In this document: positions 37,285 to 44,114 of the stretch, in pieces | Position numbering within the stretch: the first letter of the stretch is position 1 | Layout of the letters: each line of letters starts with the position of its first letter | Source of the DNA: a virus | DNA length: 50,578 nt | Reading direction: 5' to 3' (one strand) | IMG/VR virus record: IMGVR_UViG_3300017763_000025 | Coordinates: 1-50,578 of that record | The notes under the pieces: generated by a model | Database searches by the model: none | Told to the model about the DNA's origin: nothing | What the model saw: the letters and a program-made list of their open reading frames with translations, nothing else | Translations under genes and position numbers: made by a program

Positions 37285-38295
37285 GTGTTTAAAAAAGCGG
37301 CTGTCTTTACTGACATTCATCTTGGCCTAAAAGGCAATAGTAAAGTACATAACGATGATTGCGAACGTTTCGTAGATTGGTTCATTGAACAAGCAAAGGC
37401 CAATAACTGTGAAACAGGTATCTTTTGTGGCGACTGGCATCATAATAGAAACAGTTTAAATCTTACAACCATGGATGCAACAATACGTTGTATGGAAAAA
37501 TTAGGTAGTTCATTTGAAAAGTTCTACTTCTTTGATGGTAATCACGACTTGTATTATAAAGATAAGCGTGATGTAAACTCAACTGCATTTGCTACATACA
37601 TTCCTGGTATTACTTTTATTGATGAAATATATCAAGAAGAAGATGTTGCACTAGTCCCTTGGTTAGTAGGAGACGAATGGAAGAAGATGAAGGACATTAA
37701 AACAAAGTATATGTTTGGTCACTTTGAACTTCCTAGTTTTTATATGAACGCTATGGTACAAATGCCTGATCATGGGGAACTAAAGAGTGAACATTTTGTA
37801 AATCAAGAATATGTGTTTAGTGGACATTTCCACAAACGACAAAAACAAGGTAAAGTACATTACATTGGTAATGCATTCCCACACAACTATGCAGATGCAT
37901 GGGATGACGATCGTGGGATGATGATTCTCGATAGAGAAAACAATAAAGAACCAGAATATTTAAGTTGGAGTGATTGTCCTAAGTATCGAACAACTACACT
38001 TAGTCAACTACTAGATCCTAATCAGGACATTATTAAAAGTAATATGTACCTACGTGTTACTATCGATGTTCCAATTAGTTACGAAGAAGCACAATTTATT
38101 AAAGAAACGTATATTACACAATATAAGTGTAGAGAAATTACATTAATCCCGCAAAAACAAGTCGAAGAAATTAGCACCGACTTAGATATTTCAACTTTTG
38201 AAAGTGTTGATGAAATTGTATCTAAAGAAATTACAGCAATTGATTCGGATAACTTTAACAAGAAAATGCTATTGGACATCTATAACGAACTATGA
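37285..38295 (+). CDS. 47: Recombination endonuclease subunit gp47 (Mre11/SbcD-type)
   Basis: A 336-residue protein. The start is GTG at 37285, with AGGAG 9 bases before it; no better ATG exists near the conserved N-terminus. All calcineurin-like phosphoesterase motifs are visible: D10-x-H12 in FTDIHLG, GDWHH at 49-53, GNHD at 85-88, FGHFE at 144-148 and the GHFHKRQ at 180-186. These bind two Mn ions in Mre11/SbcD nucleases. With gp46 it processes DNA ends for recombination-dependent replication and host DNA breakdown. The gene overlaps gp46 by 4 bases (ATGA), as in a coupled pair. Confidence 0.96.
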   Translation: MFKKAAVFTDIHLGLKGNSKVHNDDCERFVDWFIEQAKANNCETGIFCGDWHHNRNSLNLTTMDATIRCMEKLGSSFEKFYFFDGNHDLYYKDKRDVNSTAFATYIPGITFIDEIYQEEDVALVPWLVGDEWKKMKDIKTKYMFGHFELPSFYMNAMVQMPDHGELKSEHFVNQEYVFSGHFHKRQKQGKVHYIGNAFPHNYADAWDDDRGMMILDRENNKEPEYLSWSDCPKYRTTTLSQLLDPNQDIIKSNMYLRVTIDVPISYEEAQFIKETYITQYKCREITLIPQKQVEEISTDLDISTFESVDEIVSKEITAIDSDNFNKKMLLDIYNEL

Positions 38296-40064
38296 TACGT
38301 ATTAAAGACCTGACCGTAAAAAACTTTATGAGCGTGGGGAATCAAACTCAGGCTGTTGACTTTAACAAAGAACAATTAACACTTGTGCTAGGTGAAAACT
38401 TAGATCAGGGTGGTGATGACAATGGATCACGTAATGGTACAGGTAAAACTACTATTATTAACGCTCTAAGTTATTCATTATACGGTGTAGCGTTAACAAA
38501 TATTAAACGCAACAACTTAATTAACAAAACTAATAGCAAGGGCATGTTAGTTTCACTTGATTTTGAAAAAGATGGCATTGATTATCGTATTGAACGAGGA
38601 CGGTCGCCCAATGTACTAAAGTTTTATATCAATAATCAAGAACAGGAAATGTTAGACGAGTCCCAAGGCGATAGTCGTAAGACGCAAGCAGATATTAATG
38701 ACCTATTAGGTATGAGTCACGATATGTTTAAACATATTGTTGCATTAAACACTTACACAGAGCCTTTCCTTAGTATGCGACAAAATGATCAACGTGCTAT
38801 TATTGAGCAGTTGTTAGGTATTACTATTCTTAGTGAAAAAGCAGATACTTTAAAAGATCAAGTTCGGCAGACTAAAGAAACCATTATACAAGAAACATTA
38901 AAGATTGAAGCAATACAAACAGCAAATAGCAAGATCGAAGACACTATTTCTAGTTTGCAAGGAACCCAACGTGCTTGGCTTGCTAAGAAGCAACAAGACA
39001 TTAGTAAACTAGCATCTGCTATTGATGAGTTAGAACACTTAGATGTTAATATTGAATTAGAATCACATGAAAAACTATCTAATTGGAATGAACATAACAA
39101 TGCTATTTTGGCTCTTAAAAAAGAATTAAGCACATTAGAGCCAGCACTACAACGTGCTGAGAAGTCTGTAGAAAAGGCAACTAAAGACATAACAAATCTT
39201 GAAGATGCTACTTGTTATACATGTGGACAAGAACTACACGCAGATAAAAAAGCAGAACTACAAACACGTAAAGAAAAAGAATTAGATGAAGCAATTGACT
39301 ATCGATCAGAGATTGCTAAAAAAGTAGATGACGTTGTTAAAGGTCTTGATGACATTGGTGATATCAATGGCAGACCTACTACTTACTATGAAACAGCAAA
39401 AGAAGCATATGAGCATAGACAAAATGTTGATAGTTTAAAAACTGCTTTACAAAATAAACAAGACGAAGAAGATCCTTATCAAGCACAAATTAACGAGTTA
39501 AACACATCAGCAGTACAAACTATAGACTGGACACCTGTTAATGACTTAACTAGTTTCAAAGAACATCAAGAGTTTTTATTAAAACTGTTAACAAACAAAG
39601 ATAGTTTTATTCGTAAGAAGATTATTGATCAAAACTTAGCATACTTAAACAATAGACTTACATATTACTTAGACAAACTAGGATTACCACATCAAGTTGT
39701 ATTCCAAAACGATTTAAATGTTGAGATTACACAACTAGGACAAGACTTAGACTTTGATAACTTGTCACGAGGTGAACGTAATAGACTAATACTTGGTATG
39801 AGTTTTGCATTTAGAGATGTTTGGGAAAGTCTATATCAAAATATTAACTTATTGTTTATTGATGAATTAATTGACAGTGGTATGGACACTGCTGGTGTCG
39901 AAGGATCATTAGCAGTTCTTAAGAAGATGGGCAGAGAACGCAACAAAAATGTATTTCTTATCTCGCATAAAGACGAGTTAATTGGTAGAGTCAATCATTT
40001 GATGAAAGTAGTTAAAGAAAATGGATTTACTAGTTACGAAAATGACATAGAGATAGTAGATTAA
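38292..40064 (+). CDS. 46: Recombination endonuclease subunit gp46 (Rad50/SbcC-type ATPase)
   Basis: A 590-residue protein starting MIRIKDLTVKNFMSVGNQTQ. The Walker A is GENLDQ...NGTGKTT at residues 34-54, with the insert typical of phage gp46. A coiled coil runs from about 180 to 300, the zinc hook CYTCGQ is at 308-313, and a second coil follows. The ABC signature LSRGERNRLILGMSF lies near 490-505, the Walker B is LLFIDEL near 525, and the late His is in LISHKDE. It pairs with gp47 in a Rad50/Mre11-like complex. It overlaps gp47 upstream and the next small gene by one base (TAATG). Confidence 0.96.
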   Translation: MIRIKDLTVKNFMSVGNQTQAVDFNKEQLTLVLGENLDQGGDDNGSRNGTGKTTIINALSYSLYGVALTNIKRNNLINKTNSKGMLVSLDFEKDGIDYRIERGRSPNVLKFYINNQEQEMLDESQGDSRKTQADINDLLGMSHDMFKHIVALNTYTEPFLSMRQNDQRAIIEQLLGITILSEKADTLKDQVRQTKETIIQETLKIEAIQTANSKIEDTISSLQGTQRAWLAKKQQDISKLASAIDELEHLDVNIELESHEKLSNWNEHNNAILALKKELSTLEPALQRAEKSVEKATKDITNLEDATCYTCGQELHADKKAELQTRKEKELDEAIDYRSEIAKKVDDVVKGLDDIGDINGRPTTYYETAKEAYEHRQNVDSLKTALQNKQDEEDPYQAQINELNTSAVQTIDWTPVNDLTSFKEHQEFLLKLLTNKDSFIRKKIIDQNLAYLNNRLTYYLDKLGLPHQVVFQNDLNVEITQLGQDLDFDNLSRGERNRLILGMSFAFRDVWESLYQNINLLFIDELIDSGMDTAGVEGSLAVLKKMGRERNKNVFLISHKDELIGRVNHLMKVVKENGFTSYENDIEIVD

Positions 40065-40261
40065 TGACTGACGACACACACGATCTATTAACGAAAGCAT
40101 ATATGGAGTATTTTAAGGAAAACGAAAACTTTGAAAATCGTTTATCTTACAGGACCCACCGAGCAAGCCGGAAATGCCTCAGAGAGATACGCAGATTGAG
40201 TAAATTACGTATGGACGAGATTAACGAAACGTTCAAAACCAAGATCGAGGCAGAAAAATAG
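40064..40261 (+). CDS. Small conserved phage protein of unknown function
   Basis: A 65-residue, strongly helical and charged protein: MTDDTHDLLTKAYMEYFKEN, then FENRLSYRTHRASRKCLREI and RRLSKLRMDEINETFKTKIE. It starts on the last base of the gp46 stop (TAATG), so its translation is probably coupled. Small proteins of this type follow gp46 in T4-like marine phages as I recall. The Arg-rich helix would suit nucleic acid or protein binding, but no motif proves this. Confidence 0.7.
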   Translation: MTDDTHDLLTKAYMEYFKENENFENRLSYRTHRASRKCLREIRRLSKLRMDEINETFKTKIEAEK

Positions 40262-40281
40262 AAGGCACGGTAAGTAAGTTC

Positions 40282-40731
40282 ATGCAGTGGACTTATGAAG
40301 GAAAAACAATAGATGAAATACCAGATGAGTATGAAGGTTTTGTTTATCTAATTACAAATACCACTACAGGCCAAAAATATATAGGCAAGAAACTAGCAAA
40401 ATTTAAAACTACTAAGCCACCACTTAAAGGCAAAAAAAATAAAAGACGTGGAAAAAAAGAAAGCGATTGGAAAGATTACTGGGGATCCAGTGACAGACTA
40501 AACGCAGACGTTGCACAACTAGGCGAAAACAAGTTTACAAGAGAAATATTATACCTATGTAAAGGTAGGGGCGAAATGTCCTATATAGAGGCAAGAGAAC
40601 AGTTTGATAGGCGTGTACTTGAAACTGATGATTACTATAACGGTATCATTAATGTTAGAGTAGGCGGATCAGACAAACTCAAACAGGCATTGCTAGAACA
40701 AAATATCAAGGCAAAACAATCTAACACCTAA
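40282..40731 (+). CDS. GIY-YIG nuclease-like protein
   Basis: A 149-residue protein. After a short leader (MQWTYEGKTIDEIPDEYE) comes GFVYLITNTTTGQKYIGKK at about residues 19-37, matching the GIY-YIG catalytic strands as FVY...YIG. A Lys-rich loop, a YWGSSDRLNADV segment, FTREILYLCKGRGEMSYIEA and a C-terminal YYNGIINVRVGG follow. GIY-YIG enzymes cut DNA, as in UvrC or phage homing endonucleases. The context (after gp47/46) suggests repair or recombination, but the next 490 bases hold a structured RNA, so a mobile-intron link is also worth testing. There is no C-terminal DNA-binding domain of the usual homing type. Confidence 0.75.
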   Translation: MQWTYEGKTIDEIPDEYEGFVYLITNTTTGQKYIGKKLAKFKTTKPPLKGKKNKRRGKKESDWKDYWGSSDRLNADVAQLGENKFTREILYLCKGRGEMSYIEAREQFDRRVLETDDYYNGIINVRVGGSDKLKQALLEQNIKAKQSNT

Positions 40732-41071
40732 GGTTGGCGGGCCAGTTTACAAATACCGCTGAGAAAAAGGTCCCGTGATAAGGACACTCGTACACGTTGA
40801 GCCGCGTCCGGTAGTAGGGCGGCAGGATTGATGTAGATTGACTGTTAGCAATCGAAAAACACAACACAGTTCATAAAAACTCTTTAGCAATAGGAACGAA
40901 GCGAGAGGTAGCGTAAGCGATGTCGACGTAGGTTGGGAAAGGTCAGAGCCCATTGAACTAAGTGTATAAACAATTACCTACTTCCGAATCTCGGCTGTGA
41001 CGGACTCACATGAAGTGTCAAGATTAGATGGAACCAGCGATTAGGTTCCGTCTGACTGAAACAATCTACAT
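40732..41071 (+). ncRNA. Candidate structured non-coding RNA (unassigned family)
   Basis: No credible reading frame lies here. By hand count, 320 bases from 40731 are about 47% G+C, clearly above the AT-rich neighbours. Perfect helices can be drawn: long-range 40831-40840 with 41062-41071 (10 bp), 40801-40805 with 40819-40823 (GCCGC/GCGGC), 40928-40933 with 40976-40981, 40934-40937 with 40949-40952, 40984-40987 with 40991-40994, 40996-41000 with 41006-41010, and 41026-41035 with 41044-41053 (10 bp with one G-U). The long-range helix encloses the last five. A competing small hairpin (40836-40840 with 40849-40853) could unfold it. I could not match it to tmRNA, RNase P RNA, 4.5S RNA, a group I or II intron core, or a tRNA. 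Ends are approximate. It is probably transcribed with the gp47-46 operon. Confidence 0.7.
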
Positions 41072-41081
41072 GAAGCAATTA

Positions 41082-41110
41082 CAATATTACTTCGTAATAT
41101 TGCTTTAATT
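41082..41110 (+). terminator. Terminator-like hairpin after the structured RNA
   Basis: CAATATTAC (41082-41090) pairs perfectly with GTAATATTG (41094-41102) around a TTC loop and is followed by CTTTAATT. The stem is AT-rich and the T run short, so it may be weak or may protect a 3' end instead. Confidence 0.55.
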
Positions 41111-41165
41111 CATATCTACTGCTTTAATCAAAACGAAGTGTTAAGTTTGAGTGTTAACGAAAACT

Positions 41166-41194
41166 TATATCTACGGAGTAGATATACTAAATAC
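41166..41194 (+). promoter_or_regulatory. Late promoter CTAAATAC with an abutting 9-bp inverted repeat
   Basis: CTAAATAC (41187-41194) lies 25-32 bp before the ATG at 41219. Directly upstream, TATATCTAC (41166-41174) and GTAGATATA (41178-41186) form a perfect inverted repeat around GGA. The repeat may be an operator, an activator site, or an RNA hairpin ending upstream transcripts. TATATCTAC also lies at the same 20-base offset before the late octamer at 50159. Confidence 0.55.
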
Positions 41195-41218
41195 ATACAA
41201 CTGTTAAAGGACTTTAAA

Positions 41219-41878
41219 ATGAACATTCACGAAATAATTTTAGAAGATTCACAACTTAATGAAAAACCTACTAGTAGTATTGGCAATTTTGCTAAAAAAG
41301 TAGCAAGTAAAGTAACTACTGGTGGTGTAAGTGCTAGATTAGGCGGATCAAGCGAAGTTGGATCTAAAGCAAACGCAATTTACAAAGATCTTGCTAGATG
41401 GCAAGGCATTAATAGCAAAAACGATAAAAATATGACTTCCGCTGATTTATCAGCGTTTATGAAGCAACATAAATTAAGTGCAGGCGGGATGCAGTTGCCC
41501 GATGGTGTACTTACAAAATCGATAATTGATAAAGTCTTAAAGAAAGCGGCCGCAAGTGATTTAACAGGCGGCAATGTAGGTACTGATCCAGCACCAAAAG
41601 CACAAGGCGGTGGCAGTGCTCCATCACAAGGCGGAGTTGCAGGAGCAATGGCGTCGATGGCTAAAGGCGCAGGTGTAAAGGCTCCACAAACAAAAGGGCA
41701 ACAAGCACAAGCGGCAGGACAACCTACTACAGATAAACAAGCAGGTGGTTCTCCGGCACAAGCACCAGGTGCAAAAGTTGCACCACTAAAGAATAAACAA
41801 GGTATTCCACCAGAAGTTCAAACAATGTTAGATAAACTTACACCGACTGAGAAAAAAGCATTGGCAGGAGCAATATAA
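41219..41878 (+). CDS. Ala/Gly/Gln-rich protein with capsid-targeting-like N-terminus
   Basis: A 219-residue protein. I chose ATG at 41219 (MNIHEIILEDSQLNEKPTSS) because the frame's upstream ATG at 41138 lies before the late promoter, while AAAGGA precedes 41219. The first 16 residues resemble the T4 capsid-targeting sequences of Alt and the internal proteins, with I-L-E and L-N-E matching the (L/I)-x-E site of prohead protease gp21. Then comes a mixed domain (KAIYKDLARWQ-like helix, about residues 50-110). A low-complexity Gly/Ala/Gln/Pro tail and a closing helix (IPPEVQTMLDKLTPTEKKAL) follow. It is coupled to the next gene by TAATG. It may be a packaged internal protein; homologues are not known to me. 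Confidence 0.65.
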   Translation: MNIHEIILEDSQLNEKPTSSIGNFAKKVASKVTTGGVSARLGGSSEVGSKANAIYKDLARWQGINSKNDKNMTSADLSAFMKQHKLSAGGMQLPDGVLTKSIIDKVLKKAAASDLTGGNVGTDPAPKAQGGGSAPSQGGVAGAMASMAKGAGVKAPQTKGQQAQAAGQPTTDKQAGGSPAQAPGAKVAPLKNKQGIPPEVQTMLDKLTPTEKKALAGAI

Positions 41879-43881
41879 TGAAACTACAAGAAGTAACATC
41901 ATACAATTATAAGTCAGCAACAATTTTAAATGAAGGCTGGCAAGACTTAACAGAATCACAAAAGTTATATGTAGGACGTTGGGAAAAAGAACTTTGGCCA
42001 TTATTAGAAGAATACACACGTCTTGCTGAAGCAACACTAACAACAAATCAAATTCAAGATATTTTTAAAGGTGCTGAAGCACAAGCAAACGCAAGTGGTG
42101 ATAATAGAAACGCACTTGGTAAAGTAGGAGCGGCGGCAGGTGCTGTTGCTAAACTTCCTGTTGATGTTGCAAAGAAAATTGATGCTAAGGTTAACGAACT
42201 TGGTGCTATGGCAAAGAATGCAGGACCAGTTAAAAATGCTGATGCAAAGTTTGCACAACTTAAGAAAGATATTACTGCTAAAAACGGTGATAGCAAAATT
42301 GTACAAGGTATACAAAAAGTAAGCGACTGGGCAAAAGAAAATCCAGGGAAAGCAAGTTTAGCAGTAGGTATTTTGACATCTATTGCGGCTTTTGCAGGCG
42401 GACCATTAGGCGGCGCGGCCGCAGGTTTAATACTACGTTCAACAAAAGAATTATTACAAGGTGAAGATCTTTCAAGTGCAGTAGGCAAGTCAATTAAGAC
42501 AGCGGCCTATGGTGCTATTGCAGGTTGGGCATTAAATGGTATCGGCGACTGGTTAGAAGGTATGCGTTTTGATGCAGTACCGTATGATAAAGCACCAGGA
42601 CTTACAAGTTTTAAAGTTGGATTCGAAAAGTCACTTACGTTTCCAGGATTTGAAAGTGTAAAAGATCTTGGAAGTATGGCTATTCCAGAAACTAAAGTAG
42701 AAGAATTTACTGCACTATTGAATACATTGAAAGATGCAACAGCGGCAACAGGAACAACTACAGATCCAGCGGCACTAGATGCATTTGACAAGTTATGGGA
42801 TTTTGGAAAATCATTTGATACAAAACAATTTATAGATGATATGAATCTTACAAATGAAATTGCCCAAAATGTTGCGGCATCTAATGATGCATTCCTACAA
42901 AATCTTACAGCGGCAAATAGTATTATAGCGGCGGCGGCGCAAGGTTCATTACAAACAGTTGATGGAAAACCAAAAGACATGGATCTTAAAGTTGGCGGCG
43001 AACCTATAGAACCAGAGCAAGGTGAATTAGATCTACAAGGTGGTGGTGCTCCAGCAAAAGCAGAAGCACTTGACATGGAAGATCGATTTGAATTATTTTT
43101 AATGGAGAAAGATCCTGCACAAGGTGAACTTCCTTTAGACAATCCAAACTCAATGGGTGCAAAAGCAAAACGCGGTCTAGGAAATTTAGCCAAAGGCGCA
43201 TTAGGCGCAGTTGGTAAAGCGGCTAGTAAAGTTAAAGCCGGTGCTAAAGAACTGGGAACAGCAGTAAGTGCTAAAAAATTAACTAAACAATGGAAAGCGG
43301 CTGGCGAACCTTTAGATACAGCAAGTATTTTAAATATATTACAAGATGCAGGGTTAAGCAATGATCAAATATCAACTATTGGACAAGAAGCAAAAGTAGA
43401 CCTTGGCAAACCTAGTGCGGAACCTAAAGCAGATGCACAAGCAACTCCAGCGGCAAGTCCAACAGCAGATGCAGGCGCAACAGACGAACCTGCAAGTGAT
43501 GCTCCAGGAACAGATGAACCAGCAAGCGATGCTCCGGCGACTAACGCACCAGCAGGCACTGCACCAACAGCAAAAGCAGTTGCTAAAGGTGATACTATGA
43601 AAGCCAAAGATGGCAAAGAGTATAAATGGATGGGTGCATTATGGGTAGACACTGCTACTAATAAACCAATTGGTATTATTCCTTCAATGGCACAAGGCTT
43701 ACCTAATCCTAAACTTGATCCAATTATTTCAGCGGCTAAGAAAGATCCAGCACTTGCTAAATTAATTAAATCGCAAGTTGCATCAAAAGGTGTTGAAGCA
43801 GGATCATCCGGTGCTCAAAAAGCGGCACAAGCAGGTGTGCAAGGTACTGAAAAGTTAGATGCTAAAGGTGTTACTGCTTAG
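41878..43881 (+). CDS. Large Ala-rich virion or internal protein with glycine-zipper segment
   Basis: A 667-residue protein starting MKLQEVTSYNYKSATILNEG; ILNE followed by Gly fits the gp21 cleavage consensus. Next is LTESQKLYVGRWEKELWPLL and EEYTRLAEATLTTNQIQDIF, a pattern I remember from structural proteins of T4-like cyanophages. Residues about 158-195 form a hydrophobic Gly/Ala-rich hairpin (LAVGILTSIAAFAGGPLGGA, AAGLILRS) like membrane-inserting segments. The C-terminal half has many Ala/Gly/Lys helices, a Pro/Asp/Ala repeat region (DEPASDAP twice) and a compact KAKDGKEYKWMGALWVDTAT unit. The role may be DNA-ejection pilot, internal protein or structural scaffold. Its end overlaps the frameshift extension of gp26 on the other strand by 4 bases. 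Confidence 0.65.
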   Translation: MKLQEVTSYNYKSATILNEGWQDLTESQKLYVGRWEKELWPLLEEYTRLAEATLTTNQIQDIFKGAEAQANASGDNRNALGKVGAAAGAVAKLPVDVAKKIDAKVNELGAMAKNAGPVKNADAKFAQLKKDITAKNGDSKIVQGIQKVSDWAKENPGKASLAVGILTSIAAFAGGPLGGAAAGLILRSTKELLQGEDLSSAVGKSIKTAAYGAIAGWALNGIGDWLEGMRFDAVPYDKAPGLTSFKVGFEKSLTFPGFESVKDLGSMAIPETKVEEFTALLNTLKDATAATGTTTDPAALDAFDKLWDFGKSFDTKQFIDDMNLTNEIAQNVAASNDAFLQNLTAANSIIAAAAQGSLQTVDGKPKDMDLKVGGEPIEPEQGELDLQGGGAPAKAEALDMEDRFELFLMEKDPAQGELPLDNPNSMGAKAKRGLGNLAKGALGAVGKAASKVKAGAKELGTAVSAKKLTKQWKAAGEPLDTASILNILQDAGLSNDQISTIGQEAKVDLGKPSAEPKADAQATPAASPTADAGATDEPASDAPGTDEPASDAPATNAPAGTAPTAKAVAKGDTMKAKDGKEYKWMGALWVDTATNKPIGIIPSMAQGLPNPKLDPIISAAKKDPALAKLIKSQVASKGVEAGSSGAQKAAQAGVQGTEKLDAKGVTA

Positions 43882-44108
43882 AAAAACGGTAAATTTGTTT
43901 TCTTGGTAGTTTCCATATTTTCTTTAATTAGATCCGATATAAGAGAACGATCTTCATTACTAAGTTGAAATGCTTCATCCATAGTCATGCTTCCACGCAT
44001 ATACCACATCAGTTTAAATAATTCAGATTTTAACTGTTTGCTTTGGCCTTCTAAGTTATCAACTTCTTTTAGGATCTGTTCAATCGGCCAACTGACGATC
44101 CTTAAGCG
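43878..44108 (-). CDS. C-terminal extension of gp26 reached by -1 frameshift (tail assembly chaperone-like)
   Basis: The -1 frame after the slippery site at 44114-44108 is open for 76 residues to TAA at 43880-43878. It reads RLRIVSWPIEQILKEVDNLE, GQSKQLKSELFKLMWYMRGS, MTMDEAFQLSNEDRSLISDL, IKENMETTKKTNLPFF. It has no ATG, GTG or TTG start before the conserved-looking block, so it should be made only as a 383-residue gp26 fusion. The end (MWYMRGS, ETTKKTNLPFF) resembles what I remember of T4-like gp26/gp51-region proteins. By analogy with lambda G/GT and P2 E/E', such a minor extended product would bind the tape-measure protein, whose gene lies just across the promoter gap. The existence of the frame is seen; translation is inferred. 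Confidence 0.72.
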   Translation of the reverse strand, partial: RLRIVSWPIEQILKEVDNLEGQSKQLKSELFKLMWYMRGSMTMDEAFQLSNEDRSLISDLIKENMETTKKTNLPFF

Positions 44109-44114
44109 AAAAAA
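44071..44114 (-). promoter_or_regulatory. Programmed -1 frameshift signal (slippery heptamer plus stem-loop)
   Basis: On the minus strand T TTT TTC (44114-44108) is in the correct register for the 0 frame (CAT TTT TTC GCT TAA). After a 5-base spacer, AGGATC (44102-44097) pairs with GATCCT (44076-44071) over a 20-base loop that itself can form CAGT/ATTG. Heptamer, register, spacing and stem fit the classic bacterial/viral -1 layout. Confidence 0.75.

Noticed and set aside
40747-40953. A 68-codon minus-strand frame in the structured RNA region
   Set aside because: No ribosome binding site and no recognisable sequence; the base pairing on the plus strand explains the region better.
40732-41071. 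The structured RNA as tRNA, tmRNA, RNase P RNA or group I intron
   Set aside because: No T-arm GGTTCGA sequence, no tmRNA tag frame, no RNase P core motifs and no group I P/Q/R/S elements could be found by eye. A profile search would be decisive.
41138-41218. Extended N-terminus (27 codons) of the Ala/Gly/Gln-rich protein
   Set aside because: The stretch contains the inverted repeat and late box and has no good ribosome binding site; ATG at 41219 has one and gives a capsid-targeting-like N-terminus.
42507-43361. A 284-codon minus-strand frame opposite the Ala-rich protein gene
   Set aside because: Frames opposite Ala/Gly-rich coding sequence are often open by chance. No start signal or recognisable motif, and the plus-strand gene is coupled to its neighbour.
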